Assembly (NCBI GenBank): GCA_036785325.1
Contig: JAXIVH010000013.1
Coordinates: 3,083,087 to 3,147,086, forward strand
DNA: 64,000 nt
Origin: Urophycis tenuis
Lineage: Eukaryota > Chordata > Actinopteri > Gadiformes > Phycidae
Direction of reading: 5' to 3'
Positions 11,547 to 25,289 of this stretch are shown here, in pieces (the first letter of the stretch is position 1; the number at the start of each line of letters is the position of its first letter). The position numbers and the translations under genes are program-made. A model generated the notes under the pieces. The model made no database searches, was not told where the DNA came from, and saw nothing but the letters and a program-made list of their open reading frames with translations.

Positions 11547-14520
11547 AATAACGATAATCAAAAACACACAATAAGAAGCCTCTGCAAGTGTTTTTCAACA
11601 TGTTCAGTCATTTGTGTTGTATGTATTTTCCCTCCTCGTTAATTCCCTAGGCCTAGGCCTATGTAAATGCACTACACTTTGCACACAATCTAACGTCACG
11701 GCATACTTGGAAATTAATCCCACAGTCGATTAGAATGCATGGAGATAACTACGCCATAATCACCATGCAGACAATTGCAGGTTAATTTTGTATAGATAGG
11801 TCTAAATAATACCACAATTAAAAAGAGCTTAATGTTAAATCAAGCGAAGCATAAATTCCGGGCCTAAAAAGTTTAATTCGTGATGATTTTGAATTTCTCT
11901 GTTATTTTTTAGTTCAAGTTTTTATTTATATATTTTTTTTGTTTATCTCAGGGGGTCTCATTTATAGGTTTACAGCAAATCAAAACCAATCACATTTTGT
12001 TTAGATTCACTTTATATTTTTTTAATTAAATGGATCATTCATTCAAACCCCACTCCGTGTTTACTGTGGAAAGCAACAGGCTTTCTGCAGGCATTGAGCA
12101 AACAGCCTACATTTAATTCCGTGGTTTTATGCAATCGAGTAGATCAATAAAGCGTCTCCGGCCACTTCATTCTCCTCCATTCACATCAATTGAAAGTGCA
12201 AAGAATAGCAAACCTAGACTTGGCCACCAATGTAGATTTAGCCTTTTTTTTCAACGAGACAAAAAGAGAGATTTTTTTACAAACACATTGCTGACTGGGA
12301 ACTAGGAAACGAGACCCTTTTGGAATTTAAATCCGCCCCTCCCCCCTGGACTGTTTGTACAACATTGTTAGTTTTTCCCCCTTTGTGCATTTGTATGTAT
12401 AACACTAATGTGGTCGCACATTTTCAACATTATATCGCTCTTTCAAAGTTAATCAAATGGTTCATTATTTAAATGTGAATATCATTCTTCATGTCACACG
12501 GATTTAGGCTGAACAGATAAACTCATTTACATCAGCATTACATCATTATATATATTAGCATATATATATTCAATACGTTTATTCAAATGTGTTTAATATT
12601 AATCCCTGGATATGCAACAGGGTGTGGGACATATGCCCATTAAACGTTTCACCGTTTAATGGGCATAAAGGTTACATAACACATAGTGCGAAATTATATT
12701 CTACATTTTTGGTAAACGCGGGGTAAACATATAGTGCTTTTAAATAGATATAAATTTAGTTTTATTTGTTGTGTCTGGATGGAGACATTTTGCACTGACA
12801 GCACCACGAACAGTCCTGGTGTGAAGAGTTCAACAGTTTGACTGAGCACGCGTCATAATCATGACCGAATTCATTTCCATAATGATGGATCAAATCAGAC
12901 ATTACAAGCATCACGCCTCCTGGGGACACCATGAAGGAATTTAAAAATTATTTCGACACTTTATTTTGTTGACAAAAAAACTGAAAAAAAAAAAACTATT
13001 CACATATGATAACAATTTTGCAATGATACCTTTTTCGGGATATGTGAGACATGGTGAAAGCCCTGTACTTCAATGCTTATTACTTGAGGCAATCGTTTGT
13101 ATTTTGTTCTGCGGCCTATGTGTTCTCTCAACAAAGGAGGTGATTTTTAGGTGGTGGATGAAATATAGAGCCCATGCACAATTACAATGTTGTAGTTAAA
13201 TTAAATTAATTTATTGAAGTTTATGCCCACGGTAATTAGCATATATTATTTATGGTTTGTTTAATTTATGCAGGCAATGGACTCTGCCATAAACTCAACT
13301 TAACCCCTAGTAGATTACAGCTTTAAAACACAATGGCGTTATTTACAATGTGTATTGTTTGGATGTTGGAAGGGGAAGCCAGCGGATTCTAAAATGCCGG
13401 ACATTATCTGGCTTTTACTGCGCACAAACGACTTATTTGTTTATGAGTGTTTCTTGTGTATATATGCTTACATGTAATAAATGTTGCTAGATTCATATAA
13501 AAGTACATGTGCATTTTATATTGATTATGTTTATTTAGTTCAAACGCAGTAGATAAGCTATGGATAGTATCATGGATAGTATTATTTCCTGATGGATGAG
13601 TCTTTGGACAGAGCTGTTGACATCCTCGTGTGCCCCGGCCCGTCAACACTTCAAGGAGCTGCACTGCCATTAAAAACAGCCTGACTCGCTTGAGATATTC
13701 TCTGCAAACGCGGCGATTCTTGAGAAGCGATGGTCAAAAATGGCTCCAAACGCGACGGCCTCTCTTGTCTTGTAGTTTTGATAAAACCACACGATAAAAC
13801 AAACTATTTTAGGGGAGGGAGGGGGCGCAGGTTCGTTTCCCTGATGGTCGGTGTTTTGACGGCCGTCTAAAGTTTAGAAGCTACTTCTTACTCTGGCACA
13901 AATTGCAGAAATAACCCACCGAAATGTATTGGATTGCATAAAGCGTGATCATATACAGAGAGTTGAGTTAGGAAAATAAAACGTCTTCTCAACGAAAGAG
14001 GTCACCCAGCATATAGTCCAAACATGATCTATCCTGCGGTGTGCGGATTGAGAAACCGGTTCACCTCATTCACACCCGCGAGAGACGCGCAGTGTCTCAA
14101 CCAGCGCATGTCGTCTCTTGACCACCGCAGAGGTGTCTGAACGGAGGCCGATAGTAAAGGCATCACCAGCCATCACGCACGCTCCCGAGGGGTTAATACA
14201 TCACGCCGGGCGGGGAAGCAGCAGGTGTAGCGGTGGTGGTCAACCGGCCGTTGCCCAGAGGAGGAGTGCACTGGTGGGCTCAGCCAAACACCCATGTGTG
14301 CATGAAATTAGAGTGTCAACACCCGATTCACGCTGGTGGGTGGTGACTGTGAAACAAATTATGTCAGTGGGTGGCTCCAGTGGAAGAGTCCAACGGGAGA
14401 GATATGAGCGCAGACCAGTCAGTTCCCTCCATAGGGCTCAGTGAAACTTCTTCCAGTGCAATAGATAGAAAGTATAGAAAGTTACACACGGCACTGCATT
14501 CAATATGGGTAATAACGTCG
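11547..14520. other. Non-coding downstream of foxb1
   Basis: AT-rich complex sequence without a supportable gene. Parts of 11,640-13,300 have the texture of conserved non-coding DNA, with several TTTAAT/TAATTA cores. It contains the hairpin at 12632-12667, listed separately. Confidence 0.4.
12632..12667. repeat. Perfect 15-bp inverted repeat, 6-base loop
   Basis: Arms TATGCCCATTAAACG (12632-12646) and CGTTTAATGGGCATA (12653-12667) are perfectly complementary around the loop TTTCAC. It stands alone in complex AT-rich DNA and is not part of a microsatellite. Confidence 0.9.
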
Positions 14521-14528
14521 TAGATTGT

Positions 14529-14570
14529 TAAATTATTGATTAGCAATGTTTCATGCTAATCAATAATTTA
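14529..14570. repeat. Perfect 17-bp inverted repeat, 8-base loop
   Basis: Arms TAAATTATTGATTAGCA (14529-14545) and TGCTAATCAATAATTTA (14554-14570) pair perfectly around ATGTTTCA. The TTTCATGCTAA of loop plus arm recurs near 14595-14605, followed by AATTATTGAT, so part of the unit is repeated nearby. Confidence 0.9.
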
Positions 14571-14674
14571 GCACGAATCATTGTATAGTAAGTGTTTCAT
14601 GCTAAATTATTGATGACATTTTTTTATTGAATGCTGGACGTTTATCTCATGGAGATAAGGATGGTTAAAGTTGA

Positions 14675-14703
14675 ATTAGTCACAGTCTTTAGTTGTGACT
14701 AAT
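14675..14703. repeat. 10-bp inverted repeat with outer ATGGTT/AACCAT arms
   Basis: ATTAGTCACA (14675-14684) pairs with TGTGACTAAT (14694-14703). Further out, ATGGTT (about 14661) pairs with AACCAT (about 14703-14708) across a one-sided bulge. It lies 105 bases after the 17-bp hairpin. Confidence 0.75.
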
Positions 14704-14925
14704 AACCATCTTCACCACCATCAAGTTCATTGTTATGTCTAAAAACACGATATGATGACATAAACATTCATTCATTGAATTACCTTGTCTATTGGTTGCT
14801 TGTAAACGATCAGTGATGTAGGTCAAACAACCAGGCGACCGTCTTACATCTTAGATGTTTCCAACAGAATCACTGAGGGAGAGAGTTGGGGAGTTTGACT
14901 ATAATGCTTCAAAGTCAACCAGCCT

Positions 14926-15861
<936 letters not shown>

Positions 15862-16008
15862 CCCCTCTGGATACTGCCGGGGTCACGCAACCCCTCTCCC
15901 AACCCGCAGGCCCAGGGTTCGAGTGCTGCGGAGGAAGTCGACAGTAATTGCCGTCCAGCCAGTGGGGATGTATGGAGGCAAGGGGACGGGGGCCACACTG
16001 ACAGGGGC

Positions 16009-16061
<53 letters not shown>

Positions 16062-16104
16062 GGGGGGGAGAGGGGGAGAGAGAGTGGGGGAGAGAGAGAG
16101 AGCG

Positions 16105-16135
<31 letters not shown>

Positions 16136-16236
16136 GAGGGGGAGAGAGGGAGAGTGAGAGTGCGAGAGGGAGAGCGAGAGGGAGAGAGAGAGGGTGAGAG
16201 CGAGAGGGGGAGAGACGGGGAGGAAAGAAAGAAAGC
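16009..16236. repeat. (GA)n homopurine tract with internal poly-G
   Basis: About 225 bases of nearly pure purine: GA repeats, a G run at about 16051-16068, then GA/GGGA mixtures. It ends 65 bases before the assembly gap. Mirror-symmetric purine tracts of this kind can form triplex DNA. Confidence 0.95.
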
Positions 16237-16300
16237 ATTACCTCTTTGTGTTGGTGTGTTTGAGGAAGGATGCTACTCCTGCTCCCTGGCAGAACAAAGG

Positions 16301-16500
16301 NNNNNNNNNNNNNNNNNNNNNNNNNNNNNNNNNNNNNNNNNNNNNNNNNNNNNNNNNNNNNNNNNNNNNNNNNNNNNNNNNNNNNNNNNNNNNNNNNNNN
16401 NNNNNNNNNNNNNNNNNNNNNNNNNNNNNNNNNNNNNNNNNNNNNNNNNNNNNNNNNNNNNNNNNNNNNNNNNNNNNNNNNNNNNNNNNNNNNNNNNNNN
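16301..16500. other. Assembly gap (200 N)
   Basis: Exactly 200 N, which suggests a fixed-size placeholder, so the true distance is unknown. Open frames that cross it are meaningless. Confidence 1.
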
Positions 16501-17524
16501 GCTCGTCTCATTGGGTATGCAGGCGGTGGTGGAGGAGGCTTCACAACATCCTAAAAATACTGCGCTCCTGGAAGAGGAGAGGTGCGCGGCAGTCTGAAGG
16601 GAGGCACCGCCCCCGTGGGAATAGGCATTGTGATTAGATGCGAGTAAAAAAAATAAATAAAAAAATAAAAACACCATACCCCTCTTGCTTTCATAAACAG
16701 CATTAGTTCTTGTTAGACATCCCCAGCCCTCTGACAGATGCGAGCGCCTCTGTGCTTTAGCAGACACCCGTCGAGAGAGGCATCGCTGCCATGGTTTGCA
16801 GGGGGGGGGGGGGGGGGGAGGGGGGGGGTTCTTCCTGCTCTCTTGCTTCTCCCCCCCCTCCACTGGCTACGTTGGCGTGCCGCCGTGGTTCTGGTTCTGG
16901 TTCAGGAGGGACGCGGTGCGGACCGGGGGGGTTGACCGCGGAGGTTGCTACCACCGCCTGGTCTGACCGGGAGGCGCTGGTGTTTGTTCTGCTAAGTGTT
17001 TGAACTCTCGCAGAGGTCACGTGGACTACAGTTAAGCGTCGCCTTGTGTCTTTCCGCGAGAGGTCGAAAGGTCGCTGACCTGTTGCCAGCCGACTGCTGC
17101 TACAGTGAACGGACGTCGACTTTTATCTGTTTTTTTTTACGCCACGAGAACACGCTGCAGGCCTCCGGATTCAGCTTCAAAACATTTAAATGTGATTTCG
17201 GCGTAACGTATGGCCAAAATAAATTACAACACTTATTTACACACCCCCGCTCCGCAACTGTGAAACGCTATTGTCTGACTGCATTGTGGGGTTTCTACCG
17301 CATATGCATGGAGCCATTTTGCAAGCACAGGTCTTGCAAAATGAAGTGTATATAAAGTAATAACATGCAGTAGGGTCCCCACGCTGTGCCATGAATGAGT
17401 CGCTTCTGCCGCGGGGAGCCGGTGACATGACTGTGATTGGACGAGACACACAGAATCCAGATCAAAGCCATCTCTAGTGTTTTGGCCCCCCAGCACAGTA
17501 TGGAGTGGGTCTCCACATATGCGT
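16501..17524. other. Non-coding, includes poly-G at 16800-16829
   Basis: GC-rich to about 17100, with a poly-G tract (16800-16829, one A interruption), then more AT-rich. No gene is supported. Confidence 0.4.
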
Positions 17525-17525
17525 G

Positions 17526-17566
<41 letters not shown>

Positions 17567-17597
17567 GCACGCACGCACACACACACACACACACAGG

Positions 17598-17635
<38 letters not shown>

Positions 17636-17669
17636 CACGCACGCACACACACACACACACACAGGCATG

Positions 17670-17709
<40 letters not shown>

Positions 17710-17716
17710 CACACAT
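17525..17716. repeat. (CA)n microsatellite with a higher-order period
   Basis: CA runs are broken at intervals by ACAGGCACGCACGCAC or ACAGGCAT, so part of the array was duplicated in larger blocks. Confidence 0.95.
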
Positions 17717-18891
17717 ATAAATGTATACATAAGTCTTACAGGTAGAATGGAAATACGGGAACTTTTTACTTTTTACTCACTCAGAAATCCCACATTGGTT
17801 CACGCTTTTGCTTATCATGAAACATTCACAAATATACCTGTATATTTACTGACTGAGTGTAAGGGGTAAGGGGTCATTTTGATTGAATCACTGTCTCTCC
17901 TTTTCTGACTCCCTCTATTTATTTGGTTCCATCTACAACTAAATTGATTTCAATGTATAAAAATAAACATAAATGTAATGATTTGGAACATGCATAGATT
18001 ACTTCATGCAACGACTAACAGTGATGGTCTTTTAACAGACATTTATCACGTAATCTCAACACTCCTGTTTGCGTGCGCGATCCTAGAGGAGAGCAGAATA
18101 GGATCTGGTAGAAGGGGCTCCTTGTCACACCCTCTTTGTGACCTTATCAGTGACATCTGCCTGCCAATCATTGCAGCATGAGGGCAAAGCCAGAGCCTGT
18201 GAGAACACCCTGCACCAGAACACTTGTGTTCAGACAAAACAACACACATGTGAACACACATCTCGTCTCTATGTTGTCCCTGACATCATTACGGTGACAA
18301 TTTTACACGGGTACTGTTTTGTTTTCCTTCAGAGCACGACCCAATCAAGGAATATTGTGTTGACATTGTTTGGTGGCTGAGAGAAAGTACACATCCACAC
18401 ATGTTTTTAAGTGTGCAGTCTTTACACAATCAAGAGAAGAAAGGAAACTCCCACAATATCCAAACGTTTTCCGTGTCTTGTTACTCTAGGCATTGAACTA
18501 AAGTAAATATCAGGATGAAGCTTCATTACGCCGAGGCTGTCTGGTACATCACGCGGTGGTCAGGTCTTTGAGGTGGACGAAGGGTTTGATCACATTCACC
18601 CCCTCGACTCGTGTCACCCGAGAGTAAACACAGCGAGCGAGCGATGGGAAAGATGAGAGGCCAATTGTATTCTCTTCCCCAAACACACTGAGAGCCTCGC
18701 TCCCACTCCAGAGCCACTCCAGAGCGCATGTTGAAGGCTCCCTGGGCTGTGTAACCACCAGGGCTCTGTAGTGAGCGCTTAGCTGCGTCCTGCACCGGGC
18801 GAGAACAGGGAAGCACTCGGCTCACCAGGGACAGCCACCACGCCACGCTGGGAGTGGTGCCGCTCTTCACAGGGAAACGGAGACAGAGCGC
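17717..18891. other. Non-coding, nothing recognised
   Basis: Mixed composition. Open frames on both strands overlap and lack domains. Confidence 0.45.
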
Positions 18892-19030
<139 letters not shown>

Positions 19031-19225
19031 CCTTTAAGTTGGAAAGTACTCTGTCTTTCTCCTGCTCATCCCCCTTCCTCAGTCCTCCTTGATTCCCACA
19101 GGCCACGGTTGATTCATGTTCTGCAGCATCTCGATGGTGGGGACCACGTGCCTGGTGCTTATTTCTAGAGGACTCAAAATCGACCTCTGTGCTGGCGTTT
19201 TCTTGGTTTTTAAGTTCTGTACATT

Positions 19226-19247
19226 CCCCCCCCCCCCCCCCCCCCCC
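19226..19247. repeat. Poly-C tract
   Basis: About 22 consecutive C, followed by CACCCC-rich sequence. Confidence 0.95.
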
Positions 19248-19584
19248 ACCCCTCCTCCACCCCCACCGCCGTCGCTCCGCCAATGAAGATAAAAAGTATT
19301 TCCCAAATACTGCTTAAGCTTGCATCCTTTTTTTAGCTTTAAAAAAAAACACCTTAGTAGGCATAAACCCCACATAGGCAGTGGGCCAATGTTTATGCTA
19401 GTGTTTGAGCTCCAGGTTGAAAGACAGAAATGTGCTCAGCATTAACAAGCTGATCCAACGCCGCAACGTCAAGGCTGAATGTGACAACAAGTTAGCATTT
19501 TCACATCCCATGTTTGAATTAGAGGTGTTTAACAATAAAGTATTAGATTAGATTTTGGTCATTCTCAGTATTTTCTAGATATGG

Positions 19585-19803
19585 GAACGAAATTTGGTCT
19601 CTGCATTTGACCCATCCTGTGGTACATAAGAACAGTGGGCTGCTATCTTAAGCGCCCGGGGAGCAAGTTGGGGTTCAGTGTCTTGCTCAAGGACACCTCG
19701 ACATGCAGAGAGTTGGAGGAAGGTAATCGAGGGGATCAAACCGCCAACCCTACAGTTGGTATATGACCCGCTCTGAGCACCCACTGAGCCACTGCCCCCC
19801 CCC
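19585..19803 (-). mobile_element. Interspersed repeat fragment, common teleost family
   Basis: The segment reads CTCTGCATTTGACCCATCC, then AAGCGCCCGGGGAGCAAG, GTGTCTTGCTCAAGGACACC, GGGGATCAAACCGCCAACC and finally ACTGAGCCACTGCCCCCC. This succession of phrases is, from memory, one of the commonest dispersed repeats in fish genomes. The exact family and orientation are not certain; the strand given is a guess. It is about 220 bp and has no coding capacity. Confidence 0.65.
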
Positions 19804-22800
19804 CATGCAATTTTTTCCCACAACCACTTACTAATATGTTACTCATATGTTACTCATATGATACTAATATGTTAAATGTGTGGCCTTTTCTGGTGTTTGA
19901 AAAAGGCATTTGACTCTATATGTGAATCTGTTTTGTAGAAGCTACATAAACACGTGTTGACTGTCGTAATTGATTCATGTGAAACACATCACCACCCCTG
20001 TGTACCCGCATGTGCAAGTGTGTGATCCAATACACATACTGATTAGCAAAGCCAATTGGCCCTCACCTCTCATGCTAGATAGTCTGAGCCTGAGCTAAGG
20101 TCATATTCCACAGCCCGTGCCCACAGTTTACTCAACCGTGTCGTAATTATCTGCAAAGACAACCCACGAGTGCAGCAGGAAAACTTGACTAGCCATTCTG
20201 GGGTTGAATCAGTCGACATGGGTTCATGTCAGGACACTCTCTCCAACAGCTGGCTCTACGGGAACCCGGCAATTAACAACAGCAGCAGCAGCAGGGAAAA
20301 AGACAGAGGGGCCAAACAGACTCTCCTCCAATGGGGAAGTACCTCAGCGCATTCATGTCTGGAGCCTGCGACCGAGGGAACTTGAAGGAAACGCTCAAAA
20401 ACACTCAAAACACAGGCAGACACGCACTTGTAAGCCGCATCACGTGAGACCGGGAGGCAAGATCAAGTCCTGGGCTGCTAAATCCTCCCCAAAACCCTCT
20501 ATGCCTGAAACCTGCATTGACCAATTCCAGGGGGTATTTGCGGTGCTTCCATACAGTTTGAGCGGTGTAACGCAGTTGGCAGAACAAGAACTAATCATAT
20601 ATCTGGACAATGCAACATAAACTTTGGAAGGGGTTCTTATCCTCTGCGCAGAACATAAGAGCAGCTGAGAACCATCTGCTGTGGAGGAACAACTGGCTGC
20701 CTTAACAAGTAGGCAAACTGTCAGGGAGGATTAATGCTCTACCTTAAACCTGAGTTAATAATAAATGGGCTGTTTACTTGTTCAAGGGGGAGGCCATAGA
20801 TAACAGCACTCAAAACCCCTCCCCTTACTGCCAAAAAGATAAATTCTGGTTAAGTGGGGACCTGCCTGCTTTTTGCCCTCTGGTTCCCGAATCATTAAGA
20901 ACGAAACAAGAGTTTTATGCTCACTTACTAATGAAAAAGGTCAGATTGTGTGCATTCAGTGGGAAACATTTCAGAGTATCTGTGCCACAAACATGATAAT
21001 AATCCTTTTGAATGGACTGGCCTGTCCACAATTAGCACTATAGCCTCAAAAGAAGAGCCCCATCTCCACAGCAGTCGTCCCTCTCGGCAAAGCCCTGCTG
21101 AATTCAAATCACAGAGTTCTGTTTTTGGCCGGTTATCGGCGATGGCGTGCTGACGACCAGCCCGGACCACCGACGCCGCGACGGCCCGAGTCCGACCAAA
21201 CGGTTCTGGTGGACGCAGAGGAGCAGACCAGAAGGGTCCACTTCAAAGCCACGCGACACGCGCTGGGCCGCCCGGCTGCTGATGCATGCAAGAAAATGTG
21301 GGAAAAAAGAAATTCCCAGAGAAAGGAGTCAAAGAAATGTCTTCTCTCCACCTCTCTCATTCGCTCCTAGAGGGCTGCATTAGCCCACGGTAGGGATTTA
21401 ACTAATGAGCCTGGCTGTTCACCACTGGGGCATCCCAAGACAGCCCTTCTCCTACAATTGGTTCCAAAGGGTTTAAATGCGCCGGTCGTTGCAAAGCTCC
21501 TCTCTGTTTGGGAGATTATAAGGTAATAAAATAGACGGAGGAGATATGGTGCAGGGATAACATTTCACATTGATTGCTGAGCGTAGGATTCATAGAGTAA
21601 ACACGTGGAAAAAAACACTAGGATAGTAAAACAAATGCAAGGCTGATACTGAGTGGACGGCGTGGACGTGAATAAGGATGGTCGCCCTGCAGGCGTCCAG
21701 CAGGGCACAGCGCCGCCGCTGGACGCCTGCCGCCACTGCAACACAATGATACCACGTCTTGCTGTTTTAAAACGTATGGACATACGTATCAAACTGCAGC
21801 CCCTATTGCAGCCCCCGCAAGGGTTATATTGTCATGGCGGTCATTGGAGAAACATTGTGTGGAAAATACTGACAATACGGCATTCGAAAAAAACACTCCA
21901 CATAGCGTTGTGCTGTAGGAGATCATCGTGGGAGGATCCTGTAGCTGGGGTGAGCCCATGAAGGCTAATGGAGGAAACATAAAGAGACAAGGAAACACAA
22001 CAAGTGACTTCATAATAGAAAGTAGCCTGTATATATATTTTTTGTAGACCAGAAGCAGCAGCATTGTGAAACCCAGATGATGGGATGGCTACAAACTGCA
22101 GACTGTATTTGCGCTAACATTTAATGCCAAAATTGCCCAGTGCACATAGCACAATTGCGTGCTCTTTCTCGTGATGTTGTATTGTTATTCCACTGTATGA
22201 GGCCATTTCTGTGGGAATGAAGCCTGGCTGGATTCAGCGATCACACTGAAACCTCTCTGGGCTCCTCGCGCATCAGCGCTGTGCACACACACATCAGCAC
22301 GCCTCACGCACACACCTCAGCAGCTAGGGAGAATCCTGGGGGAAGCCCTGCTGAAACCCATGTTGCATTCATTTTCATAATGTTATTGTTCAATTAATGA
22401 TATACAGCAATGCATTATACAGATATAGACCCTTTAAAACCTTCTCAAACTCGATTTATCTCATTATTAATAGCCCTTATATATCTATTTGTTTATCAAT
22501 AAGAAATAAAACAAAAGCTTATTTATTGTCATAAAAAGGTGTGGATATTGGTCTTATCCAAGCTTTCTGCAAACAAAAACAAATTAAGTGAAAAGCATAA
22601 AAGCATGTGGTGACTCACAATGCTCACAGTGCTGCCCAACTAATTGAAATACCCTGGTAAACAACAGACTACTTGGCTACCGTTTCATCTCTATTCATCT
22701 ATCTATCTTCATCCAGTGTGTTGGCCCTGAAAAGAGGCAGCCTCCCAGGCTACCATGTGATATTGTGCACATATGGACCCTATATATCCCTATGGGAGAT

Positions 22801-24309
22801 CTGACACTGTTATGGCCCTCAGACATATTAACAATAACATGATGCTTACATGCTTTACATCTAGGGCCACCAAAGCAGTGACGCTGCACGAAAAATCTGT
22901 CAAACACTACACGATGGTGGACCGATTAAATATGGAAAATATTTCCAATGAAACTTCAAGACATATTAAGGCGAGCATCCATTTTGTCAGAGAAACATCC
23001 ATTAGAAGGACATATCTCATTATAATGTCTCAGATGGGACAGAAAACCTGCTGTAATCCGCACTCAACTGTTTATATAGGCAGAGGATTTGCTTGGCTGT
23101 TCCTGTAACACACACAGCTGACAAAGAGCTTACCACAACGTATTAACAGCAGCTTTTCAAAGTATCCTTGCACATAAAAACTGTACTTCTGCCAAGCCCA
23201 AAAGGATACGGGTGTGGTGCCTCACTTATTCTGTCCCACACACACCCCTCCTGATGGTGGACTTTTTCTTTTGGTCCATGTATCAGTAACCAAGGTAACG
23301 TGTATTGTTAAAACAAACTCAGCGAGCGCTGAAATCCATATTTGATTAGCGTGTGAACACAAAACAGAATGACTGAATGCACACTGAATGCGGTATCTTG
23401 AGGGACAACAACACAAACTGAACTACATACATTAGTGCTCATGTCCACAACCACTTTGTGTGCAGTGTGTGTTTTTAATTACCGGGACAACAACAGATGA
23501 ATTTGCACTATCTACATCGCCGTGACCCGCGCGGGGTGTGCCTCCATGGAAAGACACTCCATAGCAACGGCCTTGTTTTCCTGACAACCATTGATAAATA
23601 AACCCCTGGAACAATGACGCAGTCACCCAAAGCGCAGATCTTGAGTTACTTTGTTTTGCTTAGTGTTTTTTTTGTTGTTTTTTTTGCTGTTTTTTTTTTT
23701 CTTTTCTGCAACAAAAGTTATCACCGTACCGCCAGAGTACTCGGACTACCAGAGCCAAGTATTTAGGCCGTCTGCTCAGTAAACTGGAGACAAGGGATCA
23801 CTTTTTTCCCCCTGTAAAGCCATCAAGGGGACATCCCTGTCGCGTTCCGCAGCTTTCCCTGTGCCTCCATTATGCAGCCCAGGGAACACTCATTTGCAAC
23901 ACCGAAAAACGGAGGCGTGAATATCACCCTCAACTGGTAATTCTCAGAGGTCTCTGTGGTGGTATAAATCATTAGGACAGATGCTCCTCCGAGATGCTAA
24001 GGTGGTCGTACACTCCTTGCACCAACATGCATTTGATTTCGTTTGGCTCTCAGCTCTGTCTTTTAAAAAATGCATGCGAGGGCCCAGAGATGTAAAATGT
24101 GACCCCTTGTTGAGATTCATTTGCATCGCCTCAGTTTAAGATTCCAACCTATAGGTCGACGGGAAAAAAAATGTGCATTCAAGGTCTTCTGAGAGTGAAT
24201 GCATAATCTCCGGGACGTCATTTCACTGAATGGAAATTTGTCGGGCGGTCCGAAAATTGATGAGGAAGAAAAAAGGACAAACGTCGGTGGTAATTTATGT
24301 GTTTAGGTG
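19804..24309. other. Non-coding, nothing recognised
   Basis: Mixed sequence with a small tandem repeat of ATGTTACTCAT at about 19838-19870 and poly-T runs near 23670-23700. No open frame shows a recognisable domain, splice pattern or codon bias. Parts of 22,300-23,200 and 23,700-24,200 look unique and complex and might include conserved non-coding DNA. Confidence 0.4.
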
Positions 24310-24530
24310 AGCGCCGCGACTGACGGCGCCGGGCGGCGTGGATGAGCCTGGCCGCGAGGAGGCAATTGTTCTGCCGCTAATCCCGGCTCACGCCTCTAAC
24401 CAATCAGCAGCGGAGCCTGCAGAGCGCAGAGTCCACTTCATAGCTCTGCCTCGCCGCTCCACGTTCACCCCGTTCCCTTCCAGGAACAGGGAGAGAGCAA
24501 CCACAGGCTTCAGACGACGGCCTGATTGAA
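24310..24530. promoter_or_regulatory. GC-rich, CpG-containing block with a CCAAT box
   Basis: GC-rich unique sequence with many CpGs and a CCAATCAG near 24399. It could be a small regulatory CpG patch. No transcript start or open gene can be tied to it. Confidence 0.2.
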
Positions 24531-24577
24531 ATATGGGCCATGTTTGTAAAATAAATACCGCGTGACGATGTGAATGC

Positions 24578-24640
24578 CGCCCCCCCCCCCCCTCCATCCC
24601 CAAACCCCCCCACATCCCCACCCCCCCAGCACCACCTCCC
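24578..24640. repeat. C-rich low-complexity tract
   Basis: Poly-C and CCCCCCA runs. Confidence 0.85.
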
Positions 24641-24933
24641 CCTCCATCAGTCCCCTTTCACAGGCGGTTGTCATGTGCCAGGGGGAGAGTTGTGGTGGCA
24701 ACCACAGCGATACTGATGTCAGTGGAGCACCTCAAACGCGGCGCGTCAGATAGGTCTGCTTTATCTCTGTGCGGGGACTGCAAGCGAAGGCAGCCCAGGC
24801 AGCGGCGCTCGGCGGCTCAGGCTGATCAAAAGTTGTCCGGCGCAGGAAAACACAGCCAACAGCAAGCAGGAACAAACAGCGTTAACGCTGCTCCGCCTTC
24901 AAAGAGAGTCCTCCACCAACCACTGATAGCATG

Positions 24934-24954
24934 CGCACACACAAGTGCACACGC

Positions 24955-24989
<35 letters not shown>

Positions 24990-25040
24990 CACACACAATC
25001 ACACACAAGCATACACACTATCACACACACACTCACACAC
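24934..25040. repeat. (CA)n microsatellite
   Basis: CA run with AATC and AGCAT interruptions. Confidence 0.95.
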
Positions 25041-25193
25041 CATGTGCAAGAGCCTCACGACGGAGGGAAACAGACACAATGTGGCCCGGCGCAGTGTCCC
25101 AGCAAAGCACGGGGACTGTCTCAAATTGAACAAAGCTGTCTCTTTCATGGTTTTCGTCTAAATACCGCGTTTCCCGCTACGCTGAGCAACACT

Positions 25194-25206
25194 GCGAGAG
25201 AGCGAG

Positions 25207-25288
<82 letters not shown>

Positions 25289-25289
25289 C
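25194..25289. repeat. (GA)n microsatellite
   Basis: Homopurine GA run with one AAAG and a few C at the edges. Confidence 0.97.
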
